Shown one piece after another: positions 1 to 11,396 of a DNA stretch of 52,847 nucleotides. The DNA lies in the NCBI GenBank assembly GCA_007694055.1, contig RECK01000134.1, positions 1-52,847 of the forward strand, written 5' to 3'. How positions within the stretch are numbered: position 1 is the stretch's first letter; each line of letters begins with the position of its first letter. The DNA is from Wenzhouxiangella sp. Its GTDB lineage: Bacteria; Pseudomonadota; Gammaproteobacteria; Xanthomonadales; Wenzhouxiangellaceae. The notes under the pieces are model-generated. The model saw only the letters and a program-made list of their open reading frames with translations. It did not search any database and was not told where the DNA came from. The position numbers were made by a program, and so were the translations under genes.

Positions 1-510
1 CAACCTCTTTTCCCAAAGCCGCGACTATGCGCTACGAGCAGTGGAGTCCACCTTCGCTTCCGGTGGTCCCGGTCTGTTGCGAGATTCGGATAGAGCCGAA
101 AAAAAGAGCCTGGAAGGGTGGAGGCCAGGTGCCGAGTGGTCGCGCGCAGGTTTGGGGCCATGCCCATAGCTTTGGAGACAATTCGAACCTGGCCGCCGGG
201 GACGTGGCCCCGGCCTACGCGGGTAAGGGTAGAGGAGGTTGGAAGAAAGGAAAGCTCTCCCGGAGCCGCGCCTTTCAGCCTCCCCTCACCTTTCGCAACG
301 GGGGGTATCCGGCCGATCAGGGTCTGGCCGGTTTGCGGCCAGCCCACCCGCGAGCCGCTCCCAGCAGCCATGAAACCAACGGAAAATCAAGCCAAGGCCT
401 TGTCCACTCCCGCCCGTTCCCCGCCCCCGGAAAGCCCCCGCCCGGATCTGGATAGCGGCTGCTGGTCTGGCAATCAGGCTTTACCGGATTCCGATCCAGG
501 CTGAAATTGC
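1..510. other. Stretch without a recognisable gene
   Basis: This stretch of about 0.5 kb lies downstream of lolA. Two overlapping rightward open frames exist, but their translations are rich in Pro, Gly and Arg, show no domain and look like chance frames in GC-rich DNA. Two hairpins are visible: CCGGGG/CCCCGG near 197-214, and CTGGCCG, GTTTG loop, CGGCCAG at 324-342. Neither is followed by a T-run. I compared it by eye with the conserved parts of RNase P RNA, tmRNA, 4.5S RNA and group II intron domain V and saw no match. Confidence 0.5.
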
Positions 511-1113
511 TCAGTAGCCTTCCAGAACATCGACACCCGCAGGTATGACGAACTGGAACAGGGCCGGGTCAAGTTCCGGGTTCCTGATCAGGTCATGCAG
601 CTCAATTCGGGTCAGCTGCCCGAAACGGTCTGCCAGTTCCAGGGCGGCCGGGGTGTCATTAATGAAGAAAAGACTGGCTTGCTCGAATTCACCGTCATCA
701 CTCAATGGGCGAAAAGTCAGGACATGATCGTCGTCGCTGGCCTCGATGCGGTAGAAGCGATCGAGCAGCTCCGGACGGGTCAATACCAGCAGGGGTGACT
801 CCGCGGCTGGCGGTTGTTCACGCACTGTCACCTGCTCCAGGGATTCATCGTAGTGCCACAGCTTTTCGCCGTCGGCCACCATTTCCTGGGGAAAGGGCTC
901 GCCGTAGCTCCAGCGAAATCTGTCCGGGTCCTGGAAATACAAATAGCCGGTCGATTGATCGCTCGGCCTGCCATTTTCATCCAGGGTGAGCTGGCTGAAC
1001 TCCGCGCTCAGCGCGGTCAGTCCCTCGGCGAATCGATCAAGCCGTTCGCGCGCATCGGCCCAGGCCTCCGTACACAGACAGAGTGCAAACAAAAATAACG
1101 GGATTCTGTTCAA
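511..1113 (-). CDS. lolA: Outer-membrane lipoprotein carrier protein LolA
   Basis: LolA is the periplasmic chaperone that takes lipoproteins from the LolCDE ABC transporter and hands them to LolB in the outer membrane. The protein of about 200 residues has a signal peptide ending at AWA and then a typical LolA body, with phrases such as LSAEFSQ, PDRFRWSY and LWHYDESLEQVTV. I place the start at the TTG at 1113 because GGAGG (1121-1125) lies 7 bases upstream and the protein then begins directly with the signal peptide. The frame stays open further upstream, but that would put a long tail before the signal peptide. It follows ftsK on the same strand, an order common in gammaproteobacteria. Confidence 0.9.
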   Translation of the reverse strand: MNRIPLFLFALCLCTEAWADARERLDRFAEGLTALSAEFSQLTLDENGRPSDQSTGYLYFQDPDRFRWSYGEPFPQEMVADGEKLWHYDESLEQVTVREQPPAAESPLLVLTRPELLDRFYRIEASDDDHVLTFRPLSDDGEFEQASLFFINDTPAALELADRFGQLTRIELHDLIRNPELDPALFQFVIPAGVDVLEGY

Positions 1114-1247
1114 CAAGAGACCTCCATGGTCGGTTTGGTTCGCGCCATTTCCTGAGCTCACCGGCAGTGCGGAGAGACGGGCCACGGTTCTGATCCGATT
1201 GGACTACATTCTCGGCCCGGGTTGCTGTATGGGCCATGAACGGCAGC

Positions 1248-3551
1248 TCAGTCGCGTGGCGGCGCCGGTGCCAGCACTTCACGCTGACCATTGTGCTCAG
1301 GCGGCGACACGACTCCCTGGGCCTCCATTTCCTCGATCAGACGGGCTGCCCTGTTGTAGCCGATGCGTAGCTGCCGTTGAACACTTGAAATGGACGCGCG
1401 GCGGCTCTCCAGCACATAGGCCACGGCCTTGTCGTAAAGTTCATCCTCGGAATCTCCAGCGGCAGCCTCCAGCAATCCATTTTCGCCAATGGTCTGGCCA
1501 TCGCTGGTGGTCTGGGTTTCGGCAAGCACATCCTCGAGATAATCCGGCTCGCCCTGCTCCTTGAGCCACTCGACCACGGCATGCACCTCGTGGTCATCAA
1601 CAAAGGCGCCGTGCACACGTTCCGGCAACCCAGACCCGGGTGGCAGATAAAGCATATCGCCATGGCCCAAAAGCTGTTCCGCGCCCTGCTGGTCAAGAAT
1701 GGTGCGTGAATCGATCCGCGATGAGACCTGGAAGGCCATGCGGGTGGGGATGTTGGCCTTGATCAGGCCGGTGATGACATCAACGGACGGACGCTGGGTC
1801 GCGAGTATCAGGTGGATTCCCGAGGCCCTGGCCTTCTGAGCCAGGCGGGCGATCAATTGTTCGACCTTCTTGCCCACGATCATCATCATGTCGGCGAACT
1901 CGTCGACAACCACAACGATGAACGGCAGCTTCTCCAGCACGGGCGGCTCGCTGCCTTCGAGCAGCGCTGCAGCGTCGACAAATGGATCGGGAATCGGCTC
2001 GCCCTTGTCCTCGGCATCCTTGATCTTGCGATTGTATCCGGCCAGGTTACGGACCCCTAGAGCAGCCATCAGGCGGTATCTGCGCTCCATTTCGGCGACA
2101 CACCAGCGCAAGGCATTGGCCGCCTCTTTCATATCGGTAACCACCGGTGTCAGTAAATGCTGAATACCTTCGTAGACCGACAACTCCAGCATCTTTGGGT
2201 CGACCATGATCAGACGAACCTGGTCAGGTGTAGCCTTGTACAGCAGGCTCAGGATCATGGCGTTGATCGCCACCGACTTGCCTGATCCGGTGGTCCCGGC
2301 CACCAGCAGGTGCGGCATCTTTCCGACATCCGCACAGATCGGCTTGCCCGAAATATTCTTGCCCAGCCCCAGCGTCAGCGGGGAACCGGCCTTGTGGTAG
2401 GGTTCCGAAGCAAGGATTTCACGCAAGTAGACGATTTCCCGGTTCTGGTTCGGAATTTCCAGACCGATGACGCTCTTGCCCGGAATCACGTCAACCACCC
2501 GCACCGAGATCACGCTCAGGCCGCGAGCCAGATCCTTGGCCAGGTTGGAAATCTGCGCTCCCTTCACACCGGGGGCCGGTTGCAGTTCGAAGCGCGTGAT
2601 TACCGGACCCGGATGCACCGCCACCACTTCCACTTCCACTCCGAAATCGGCTAGCTTGAGCTCTACCTGGCGGCTCATGGCCTTGAGCGTCTCCTCCGAG
2701 TAGCCGGCCTTGCGCTGAGTGGGCTCATCAAGCAGGTCCAGTGGTGGAATGCCGCTGTCTGAGAGATTCTTGAACAAGGGCTGCTGACGCAGCTTGGGCT
2801 CGACCGGCTTGGTGATGGTCGGTTCAACCCGGGGCTCGATGTGAACTTCCTGGCGGGTCTTGCGCTTGATGGTATCCCGCTTGCGCACCTCTTCGCGCTC
2901 GGCTCGGGCCCTGCGACCGGCCCACCAGTCACGCAGCCGCGCCAGGCTGGCCACAAGCCAGGCGCCTGCACCCAATGCCGCGCGACCGGTGCGGTCGACG
3001 ACACCAACCCAGGACAAACCCGTGAACAGGGTAATGCCCACCAGCAGGATGGTCAGGTTGATCAGCACCGCACCGGTAAAACCCATCGGCGCAATCATGA
3101 CGGTCGACATCACTGATCCGACAACACCACCAGCCTGGTCCAGGCCGCCGCGACCCTGCATGGCCAAAAGGGCACAACCTGCCAGGATGATCAGAACCAG
3201 GCCGCCGGTCCTGACCGTCCATTCGGCCAGGCTGGCCGGCTCACTGCGCTCGCGCAGCAGGCGCAAGGCGACCAGGCCGATCAGCACCGGTGCCCAGTAG
3301 GCCATGTATCCGAAAACGACCAGAAACAGGTCCGAAATCCAGGCGCCAAAGCTGCCGCCCAGGTTTCGGACCTGGTCAGCGCCCACATCCCGGGACCAGC
3401 CAGGATCGCCGGGATGATGGCTGAGCAGGCTCAACAGCAAGTAGAGCGCGGTGACCAGGGTCAGCAGGAACAAGGCCTCGGCCAGGCGCCGAACGATGGC
3501 ACCAGATGGCTCCGGCTCGGCGGTCTTGCGTTTGCTTCCTGCTCGACTCAT
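1248..3551 (-). CDS. ftsK: DNA translocase FtsK
   Basis: FtsK is the septum-anchored motor that pumps chromosomal DNA toward dif and activates XerCD resolution. The 767-residue protein has a hydrophobic N-terminal part of about four membrane segments (residues about 22-180), a short charged linker, and the RecA-like motor with Walker A GTTGSGKS and Walker [13 protein letters not shown]-terminal winged-helix gamma domain ([20 protein letters not shown]) reads the KOPS polarity sequences. It is much shorter than E. coli FtsK because the linker is short, as in many other bacteria. The ATG start gives a basic N-terminus before the first membrane segment. It probably shares a transcript with lolA, about 130 bases downstream. 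Confidence 0.97.
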   Translation of the reverse strand: MSRAGSKRKTAEPEPSGAIVRRLAEALFLLTLVTALYLLLSLLSHHPGDPGWSRDVGADQVRNLGGSFGAWISDLFLVVFGYMAYWAPVLIGLVALRLLRERSEPASLAEWTVRTGGLVLIILAGCALLAMQGRGGLDQAGGVVGSVMSTVMIAPMGFTGAVLINLTILLVGITLFTGLSWVGVVDRTGRAALGAGAWLVASLARLRDWWAGRRARAEREEVRKRDTIKRKTRQEVHIEPRVEPTITKPVEPKLRQQPLFKNLSDSGIPPLDLLDEPTQRKAGYSEETLKAMSRQVELKLADFGVEVEVVAVHPGPVITRFELQPAPGVKGAQISNLAKDLARGLSVISVRVVDVIPGKSVIGLEIPNQNREIVYLREILASEPYHKAGSPLTLGLGKNISGKPICADVGKMPHLLVAGTTGSGKSVAINAMILSLLYKATPDQVRLIMVDPKMLELSVYEGIQHLLTPVVTDMKEAANALRWCVAEMERRYRLMAALGVRNLAGYNRKIKDAEDKGEPIPDPFVDAAALLEGSEPPVLEKLPFIVVVVDEFADMMMIVGKKVEQLIARLAQKARASGIHLILATQRPSVDVITGLIKANIPTRMAFQVSSRIDSRTILDQQGAEQLLGHGDMLYLPPGSGLPERVHGAFVDDHEVHAVVEWLKEQGEPDYLEDVLAETQTTSDGQTIGENGLLEAAAGDSEDELYDKAVAYVLESRRASISSVQRQLRIGYNRAARLIEEMEAQGVVSPPEHNGQREVLAPAPPRD

Positions 3552-3596
3552 TTTGCTACAACGCCTTAGGAATGTCGCACAAGCATCTGATTATAG

Positions 3597-4652
3597 TCAC
3601 ATCAGAGCCGGATGCACGATCTTGCCACCACGGACGTTCACACCTTTGGCCAGTGACGATCGCTGCTCCCAGTCGCTGCGCGCCATTTGCTGCACATAGG
3701 GCAGAATGGCAGCCGAGAGCGCCTGGCTGGAAGTTCTTGGCACCGCCCCGGGCATGTTGGTCACGGCGAAATGCGTGACCCCGTCAACCTTGTAGGTCGG
3801 ATCGGCATAGGTGGTCGGACGGGTGGTTTCGAAACAGCCGCCCTGATCCACTGAAATATCGACCACGACACTGCCGTCCTGCATGCTGGCAATCATTTCG
3901 CGAGTGACCACGTGCGGTGCGCGGGCGCCGGTGACCAGTACGGCACCGATGACCATGTCGGCACGCGAAACGAACTCACCGACGGTTTCGACATAGGGAT
4001 ACAGTGCGGTGACGTTGGGACCGATTGCCATCATCTGGGCCAGACGATCCTGGCGCTTGTCGAAAACGGTCACCCGTGCGCCGGCCGCAGCGGCCAGCTG
4101 GGCCGCGTTGCCGCCGGCAGCCCCGGCACCCAATACGACCACGTGACCGCGATCGGCTGACGGCAAGCCACCCAGCAGAATGCCGCGCCCGCCTTGCGGC
4201 TGGTGCAGCAGGTGGGTAGCGACCTGGACGCCAATGCGGCCGGCAATATTGCTCATCGGTGCCAGCAAGGGCAGCGAGCCATCGGCCTCCTCGACCGTCT
4301 CGAAGGCTACGCCAGTCAGACCGATTTCGAGCAGGCGTTCGGTGAGGGCCGGCTCGGCAGCCAGGTGCAAGTAGCAAAACAGCAGGTGGTCGGCGCGAAG
4401 ATGGTCCAGGTCACCCTGGATCGGCTCCTTGACCTTGACGATCAGCTCAGCCTTGCCGTACAGCGCCGCCGCGTCAGCCAGGATCTGGACCCCTACGGCC
4501 TCGAAATCGGCATCCGAAAATCCGCTCTTGTCACCGGCGCCGGCCTGGATGTAGACCTCGTGCCCGGACCGGACCAGGTCACCACAGGCGGCAGGTACCA
4601 GGGCGACCCTTCCCTCAAGGGTCTTTGTTTCTGTTGGAATACCGATACGCAT
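3597..4652 (-). CDS. ald: Alanine dehydrogenase
   Basis: Ald catalyses NAD-dependent reversible oxidative deamination of L-alanine to pyruvate and ammonium. The 351-residue protein begins MRIGIPTETK, the usual start of the AlaDH/PNT family. It contains the substrate-binding KVKEP loop, the Rossmann glycine motif VLGAGAAGGNAAQLA near residue 170, and the conserved SVDQGGCFETTRPTTY segment. AAGGAG lies 10 bases before the ATG at 4652, so I prefer that start over the TTG three codons upstream, which would leave almost no spacing. The gene is divergent from trxB across a 204-base gap. Confidence 0.95.
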   Translation of the reverse strand: MRIGIPTETKTLEGRVALVPAACGDLVRSGHEVYIQAGAGDKSGFSDADFEAVGVQILADAAALYGKAELIVKVKEPIQGDLDHLRADHLLFCYLHLAAEPALTERLLEIGLTGVAFETVEEADGSLPLLAPMSNIAGRIGVQVATHLLHQPQGGRGILLGGLPSADRGHVVVLGAGAAGGNAAQLAAAAGARVTVFDKRQDRLAQMMAIGPNVTALYPYVETVGEFVSRADMVIGAVLVTGARAPHVVTREMIASMQDGSVVVDISVDQGGCFETTRPTTYADPTYKVDGVTHFAVTNMPGAVPRTSSQALSAAILPYVQQMARSDWEQRSSLAKGVNVRGGKIVHPALM

Positions 4653-4728
4653 GACTTTCAAACTCCTTGATGCAAACTTGCGACAATAGTGAATCCAGGA
4701 ACGCTGGCCGGCGTTTCTTCGGCTATCG

Positions 4729-4758
4729 TGATGATCGGATTGCAGTGATGATCTGATT
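4729..4758. repeat. Short direct repeat in the ald-trxB intergenic region
   Basis: TGATGATCGGATT (4729-4741) is repeated as TGATGATCTGATT (4746-4758) with a 17-base period, in the gap between divergent ald and trxB. The spacing and AT-leaning sequence could suit an Lrp/AldR-type regulator, since ald genes are often controlled by one. No such regulator gene is visible here, so the role is a guess. Confidence 0.3.
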
Positions 4759-4826
4759 ACCGGCCTGACTACCCCGATGGCGGCTGCTTGGATTGAGCGT
4801 TGGCCGACCTTACTTTTGAACCCTGA

Positions 4827-6947
<2,121 letters not shown>

Positions 6948-6951
<4 letters not shown>

Positions 6952-7673
6952 AGCGTTATCACATCCCCCAGCTTGGCCCGGACCCGGACAGCCCTTTTCC
7001 GCCACCCGGCCAAAGCGACCACCCGGAAGGCCTGGTTGCCTGGGGCGGCGATCTGAGCAGCACCCGCCTGCTCAATGCCTATCGAAGCGGCATTTTTCCC
7101 TGGTTTGAACATGGCTCTCCCATACTCTGGTGGTCGCCGGAACCGCGTGCGGTGCTTGTTCCGGGCCAATGGTCCCCACCACGCAGGCTCCGTCGTACCC
7201 TGCGCCAGGGTCGCTTCGAGGCCCGCTGGGACCAGGCTTTCACCCAGGTCATTGATGCCTGTGCAGGCCCCAGGCTGAACCAGACCGGCACATGGATCAC
7301 GCCGGCCATGCGCCGTGCCTACTGCGAACTGAACCGCCTTGGCCACGCCCACAGCATCGAGATCATGATCGACGGTCAACTCGCTGGCGGCCTGTATGGC
7401 GTGGCCATCGGCAAGATCTTCTTTGCCGAATCGAAATTCCATTTTCGCCGGGATGCCTCGAAAATCGCCCTGTCAGTGCTGATGCGCTGCCTGGATAGCT
7501 GGAACTTTCTGCTCGCCGATTGCCAGCTCTGGAACCCTCACCTGGAGCGCCTGGGCGTGAGACTGCTGTCTGGAGACGAATTCCATGCCGTTCTCGAGGC
7601 GGGCGTCGATCTGAGCGACGAAATCGGCAACTGGCAGCAACGGCTGGGAACAGTCAATCTGAGCGACTGGTAA
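6948..7673 (+). CDS. aat: Leucyl/phenylalanyl-tRNA--protein transferase
   Basis: Aat adds Leu or Phe from aminoacyl-tRNA to N-terminal Arg or Lys of proteins, marking them for ClpS/ClpAP degradation (N-degron pathway). The 241-residue protein carries the family signatures FPPPGQ, GLVAWGGDLS, YRSGIFPWF, WWSPEPRAVL, GGLYGVAIGKIFFAESKFH and DCQLWNPHLERLG. The ATG overlaps the preceding stop (ATGA). The last 20 bases overlap the end of the convergent DUF2520 gene. Confidence 0.96.
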
Positions 7674-8517
7674 GACTGGCTTCCACGGCCGAATCGCTTG
7701 CCAGGCTGCCACGGCCCGACTGAGCCAGCCTCAGCGTTGCCAGGCCCAGCGCCCGGAAAAGTTCGCCCTGACCCTGTTCATCGGCCGCCGCGACCAGGCG
7801 CGCCACGGCCATGGCATCGCCACGCTCGATCGGCCCGGTCAGTACGCTCGCTGGTGACGAACCCTTGAGTGCATCCAGTCCGGCCCGCTGCAAGCCATCG
7901 AGCAAATCAGCAGCCTCGGGCGCCGGCAAGCCACTGACGGAAGCCAGGCTGCGGGCAAGCTCATTCAGCGTCACCAGGTAGTTGCTGGCAACAACGGTGG
8001 CGGCATGATAGGCGGCCTTGCCGCTGGCATCCATGGACAGCCAGCGTCCGCCGCCTTTTTCAAAAATTGTCTGCAAGCGGCGCAAAGGTTCGGCCTGCCC
8101 CTCGCCCACGCACCAGGTACCCGGCATGGCCCCAAGCGCGGCCTCGGGCTCGGCAAACGCCCTGGCCGGATGTACCGATGCAACAGGAACCCCCAGCGGC
8201 TCCAGTACGGCAGCCGGCGTCGATCCGGACAAATGAAAAACCAGCTCGGCCTGACCCGGCATACGGCAAGCCAGGCCCAACGCGGCAGCTGACAGTTCTC
8301 CGTCCGGAATACCCAGCAGCAACCAGTCGCCGGTAACATCAGCATCCAGATTGGTTACAGCCTGGCCGGCACCGATGAAGTCGACGGCCACGCGGGCACT
8401 GGCCAGGCTGCGATTACAAACCTGGCCGATATCGACCGCTGCCTGTTCATGCAACCAGCGCAGGATGACGCGGGCAGCCCGCCCGCAGCCATAGCAGTGC
8501 AGGCGCGGTCCGTTCAT
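7654..8517 (-). CDS. Rossmann-like and DUF2520 domain protein
   Basis: The 287-residue protein matches the COG5495 architecture: an N-terminal Rossmann-like fold starting CYGCGRAARVILRWL, a central segment with FHLSGS and VASVHPARAFAEPE, and a C-terminal helical DUF2520 part (GKAAYHAATVVASNYLVTL). The fold resembles that of the 6-phosphogluconate dehydrogenase/ProC group. The substrate is unknown. Its start overlaps the end of the SRPBCC gene (ATGA), so the two are probably cotranscribed and translationally coupled. Confidence 0.8.
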   Translation of the reverse strand: MNGPRLHCYGCGRAARVILRWLHEQAAVDIGQVCNRSLASARVAVDFIGAGQAVTNLDADVTGDWLLLGIPDGELSAAALGLACRMPGQAELVFHLSGSTPAAVLEPLGVPVASVHPARAFAEPEAALGAMPGTWCVGEGQAEPLRRLQTIFEKGGGRWLSMDASGKAAYHAATVVASNYLVTLNELARSLASVSGLPAPEAADLLDGLQRAGLDALKGSSPASVLTGPIERGDAMAVARLVAAADEQGQGELFRALGLATLRLAQSGRGSLASDSAVEASLTSRSD

Positions 8518-9095
8518 GCGCCCGGCAGGGTCTCGTCGGTGAAAACTTCAGGGGGGTCGGGCACCCGCCCGGGCGTTCGCCCAAGGTAGTCGTCAAGACG
8601 TTCCAGCCCTTCGCTGTAGCTGCGCCCAATCAGGGCAGGCAACATCAGACCAATGTAGCGGCCGGTCAGATCGAAGGTACCAAAACTGACCGTCATGCCC
8701 CAGGTCACCTGCTGGCCAAGACCTTCAGGCTCAACCAGGAAATAACTCTCGGCCTCGCTTTCGCCCAGTTCCATGCGCATGTCGATCCGCCTGGGCGGAT
8801 CCATGGCCACGATCCACAAGCGCCCTTCCCCGCTACCGCCTTCATCACTCCAGGCCAGCGTCGCCCCAATGCCGGCCGGACGGCCCTCGATCCGGTAGCC
8901 GGCACCCGGGTTGGCAGCATGCCAGGGCGACCACGCCGAAAAATGGCGAAAATCCTGCAGCACTTCGAATATGACCTCACGCGGCTGATCAATCGTCACC
9001 TGCCGCTCGATCGTGATCTGGCGCGGCAGCATGAAGCCAATCAGGATGATGAGTATGACGATCGCCAGCAGAATGGCGAAGATACGACGCAACAT
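8514..9095 (-). CDS. SRPBCC (START-like) domain protein, membrane-anchored
   Basis: The 193-residue protein has one N-terminal membrane helix (FAILLAIVILIILIGFMLP), then an SRPBCC/polyketide-cyclase-like domain beginning ITIERQVTIDQPREVIFEVLQDF, with the family phrase FSAWSPWH. These domains form a deep hydrophobic ligand pocket; the ligand here cannot be read from sequence. It lies 61 bases after the rhomboid gene and overlaps the DUF2520 gene by 4 bases. Confidence 0.75.
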   Translation of the reverse strand: MLRRIFAILLAIVILIILIGFMLPRQITIERQVTIDQPREVIFEVLQDFRHFSAWSPWHAANPGAGYRIEGRPAGIGATLAWSDEGGSGEGRLWIVAMDPPRRIDMRMELGESEAESYFLVEPEGLGQQVTWGMTVSFGTFDLTGRYIGLMLPALIGRSYSEGLERLDDYLGRTPGRVPDPPEVFTDETLPGA

Positions 9096-9156
9096 CGGGT
9101 CAAACCTCGTTTTCAGTCAGCGGAATCAGCAGCCCCGACACCACTGGAACAGCCAG

Positions 9157-9885
9157 TCAGTGCCAGCGATCACGGCGCCAGGGATCCTGGTCACCGTCGG
9201 CAGGCCGGTCAGGGTCCGGAAAGTCCTGGTCAGGACCGAACTCGGACTCATGCTCAAGCTCGTCTTCCCAATCATAGCGCTTGACCGGCGGATGATCCCA
9301 GCCGCGGTACAGGAAGGCCAGCACGACACCCACCACGGCTCCGCTCAAATGCAACTCCCAACTCATGCCGCGGCCGGCCGGCAGAACACCCCAGATCATC
9401 GATCCATACAAGAACCAGACCATCAGCGAAACACCGACCGAACGCAAGTCCCGACGCAGGATGCCGGAAACAAACACGTAGGCCAGCATGCCGTAGACCA
9501 GGCCGGATGCGCCGATATGCACGCTGGGCCGGGCAAAGACCCAGGCCAGGGCCGCCGAGCCCATATAGATCATAGGCAGCGCACGCAAAGACGAATGCGG
9601 GTAGAGGAACAACATCGCCACGCCGCCGACGAAAAGCGGCAGCGAGTTGGAGCCGATATGGGCCAGGCTGCCGTGCAAAAGCGGTGTGGTCAAAAGACCG
9701 AGCAGGCCGGCGCCTTCGCGCGGGCGCAGACCAAACCGACTCAGGCTGATCTGGGTAACCAGCTCGAACAGAAACACAGCCCAGATCACGGCCAGAAAGG
9801 CCAGCGTGATCTTCACAGCCAGCATGAAATTGGCCTGGGCGCGCGGCGATGCCGTGTACTCGGGATCCGGGACCTTGAGATGCAT
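9157..9885 (-). CDS. Rhomboid-family intramembrane serine protease
   Basis: Rhomboids cut substrate proteins within the membrane. The 242-residue protein has about six hydrophobic segments and all the expected catalytic features: HIGSNSLPLF (HxxxN oxyanion side), the serine in GASGLVYGMLAYV (GxSx), and the histidine in WELHLSGAVVGVV. The C-terminal 35 residues are a strongly acidic tail (DYDWEDELEHESE-like composition) of unknown role. The ATG overlaps the plsC stop by one base (TGATG), which suggests coupled translation. Confidence 0.9.
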   Translation of the reverse strand: MHLKVPDPEYTASPRAQANFMLAVKITLAFLAVIWAVFLFELVTQISLSRFGLRPREGAGLLGLLTTPLLHGSLAHIGSNSLPLFVGGVAMLFLYPHSSLRALPMIYMGSAALAWVFARPSVHIGASGLVYGMLAYVFVSGILRRDLRSVGVSLMVWFLYGSMIWGVLPAGRGMSWELHLSGAVVGVVLAFLYRGWDHPPVKRYDWEDELEHESEFGPDQDFPDPDRPADGDQDPWRRDRWH

Positions 9886-10652
9886 CAGGGTCTCGGGGCC
9901 TGCTCCAGACCGCTGGCAATGGTGGCCCGGGTCTGGTCGCTGATCCTGCGAAGATCCTTGAGATCCAGGTTGGCGGTCTCCACCGGCGGATGGATAAGCA
10001 CCCGCACCGTACCAGGGGTCATGCGCAGCGAGTCAGCCGGCATCACGTCACGCGACCCGATCACGGTCACTGGCAACAACGGCAATTGCTGCTCTATGGC
10101 TACCCGGAACGCGCCTTTCTTGAAGTCCAGTAATCTGCCGCTGCGGCTACGCGTGCCCTCGGGGAAAAACAGAATACCGGTGCCCGGCTTGAGACGGGCA
10201 ACGGCGGCATTCACCGCAGACCGGGCCTGCTCCGGATTGCTGCGATCCACGAATATATGACCAATGGCGCGACAGCCCTGGGCAACGAATGGCACCTTGC
10301 GCAGCTCGGCCTTCATCACCCAGCGCAAGTCCAGGCCACAGTGGCCGTAAATGACGGGTATGTCGAACTGGCTCTGGTGGTTGGCAACCACCACGTAGGA
10401 TCTGGAGCGATCCAGGGTATCGGCACCCTCGACGACTACCCGAATCGGGGCAAAAAAAGTCAGGATACGCCCCCACGGCACGGCCACGTAAAGATTGGCC
10501 AGGCGGGGCGAAACCAGCACGGCCAGCAGCACGGCCAGAACGGCACCGACCAGGGTGACCAGCACCGCCACCGGCATGAATACCAGCCACTGCCATAACG
10601 GATAGAGACGCAGCCACACGGCACGGCTTGATGGGATCAGGAATTCCGACAT
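9885..10652 (-). CDS. plsC: 1-acyl-sn-glycerol-3-phosphate acyltransferase
   Basis: PlsC acylates lysophosphatidic acid to phosphatidic acid at the inner membrane. The protein (about 255 residues from the ATG at 10652) has two hydrophobic stretches near residues 20-48, the catalytic NHQSQFD motif (HX4D, His92/Asp97), and the substrate-binding FFPEGTRSRSG motif near residue 161. The frame stays open upstream, but MSEFLIP gives the normal family N-terminus, so I use it. Rhomboid, SRPBCC and DUF2520 genes follow closely on the same strand. Confidence 0.9.
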   Translation of the reverse strand: MSEFLIPSSRAVWLRLYPLWQWLVFMPVAVLVTLVGAVLAVLLAVLVSPRLANLYVAVPWGRILTFFAPIRVVVEGADTLDRSRSYVVVANHQSQFDIPVIYGHCGLDLRWVMKAELRKVPFVAQGCRAIGHIFVDRSNPEQARSAVNAAVARLKPGTGILFFPEGTRSRSGRLLDFKKGAFRVAIEQQLPLLPVTVIGSRDVMPADSLRMTPGTVRVLIHPPVETANLDLKDLRRISDQTRATIASGLEQAPRP

Positions 10653-10728
10653 GCGTCTATCGTACACAACCGGCCACGCAGTGAGGGCGCCAGTGCATGC
10701 CGCAGGAGGCAGATATTTGTTCGGCGCC

Positions 10729-10760
10729 AAAACAAAAGGGGCGTCCGCGAAGGACGCCCC
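10729..10760 (-). terminator. Intrinsic terminator after the small heat-shock gene
   Basis: On the minus strand a perfect 9-bp stem (GGGGCGTCC / GGACGCCCC, 5-base loop) is followed by TTTTGTTTTGG. This is a textbook rho-independent terminator 29 bases past the heat-shock gene stop. Confidence 0.92.
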
Positions 10761-10788
10761 CTGCACGTGCGCTGAAGTGTCGGTCCGC

Positions 10789-11262
10789 TCAGGCGGCCTT
10801 GACTTCGCTTTCGCGCTGACCTTCGATCAGGCGCGACTTGCCGCTGCCGATCTCGATCTTGCGCGGCTTCATCTGCTCGGGCAGCTCACGCTTCAGGTCG
10901 ATGTGCAGCAAGCCATTCTCCAGCCGGGCACCATCAACCTCGACATGGTCGGCAAGCTGGAAGCGACGCTCGAACGAGCGGGTTGCAATACCGCGATAAA
11001 GAAATTCGCGATCGGCTTCGGTTTCGCCTTCCTGCCTGGCACCGGAAACCGTCAACGTATTGCGTTCCGTTACGATATCCAGTTCACTGTCAGCAAAGCC
11101 GGCCACCGCCATGGTGATGCGATAGCGGTCTTCGCCCAGTGACTCGATGTTGTAGGGCGGGTAGCCGTTGGAGTCGACGCGGGAAGCGGTCGACAGCATA
11201 TCGGCCAGGCGATCAAAGCCAATGGCCGTGCGGTACAGGGGTGAAAGATCAAAAGTAGTCAT
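10789..11262 (-). CDS. ibpA: Small heat-shock protein, Hsp20/IbpA family
   Basis: This ATP-independent holdase binds unfolding proteins in large oligomers until DnaK/ClpB can refold them. The 157-residue protein starts MTTFDLSPLYRTAIGFDRL, as class A proteobacterial IbpA proteins do. It has an alpha-crystallin domain (PPYNIESLGEDRYRITMAVAGF through GLLHIDLKRELPE) and the C-terminal R-K-I-E-I extension. It forms its own transcription unit: sigma-32-type promoter, thermometer-like leader and terminator are all visible. Its promoter sits at the 3' end of greB. Confidence 0.95.
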   Translation of the reverse strand: MTTFDLSPLYRTAIGFDRLADMLSTASRVDSNGYPPYNIESLGEDRYRITMAVAGFADSELDIVTERNTLTVSGARQEGETEADREFLYRGIATRSFERRFQLADHVEVDGARLENGLLHIDLKRELPEQMKPRKIEIGSGKSRLIEGQRESEVKAA

Positions 11263-11267
11263 AACCG

Positions 11268-11286
11268 TATCCTCCTATGAAGCAAT
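11268..11286 (-). promoter_or_regulatory. ROSE-like RNA thermometer hairpin covering the ribosome binding site
   Basis: Just before the ibpA start the leader reads UUGCU, UCAU loop, AGGAGG. In ROSE elements a U(U/C)GCU anti-Shine-Dalgarno sequence pairs with AGGA through a G-G mismatch and melts on heating; the same pairing (U-A, C-G, G/G, U-A) can be drawn here. The predicted leader is about 98 nt, suitable for a ROSE element. The fold was drawn by hand, not computed. Confidence 0.65.
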
Positions 11287-11366
11287 CGGTATCAGTTTTT
11301 CGATTTGCCCGCCTGAACACCAGGCCGGGCAGCGGTGAGAACCCGTATCCGGCGCTCTCAGTTCCT

Positions 11367-11396
11367 TAGATGGGTACCCTTTTCGAAAGTTTCAAG
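11367..11396 (-). promoter_or_regulatory. Sigma-32 (RpoH) heat-shock promoter for ibpA
   Basis: The minus strand reads CTTGAAA (11396-11390), 15 bases, then CCCATCTA (11374-11367). This is close to the gammaproteobacterial sigma-32 consensus CTTGAAA-N11-16-CCCATnT. The -35 element overlaps the greB stop codon. Transcription would start near 11360. Confidence 0.85.

Noticed and set aside
324-342. Hairpin CTGGCCG/CGGCCAG as a terminator
   Set aside because: There is no T-run on either side, so it does not qualify as an intrinsic terminator.
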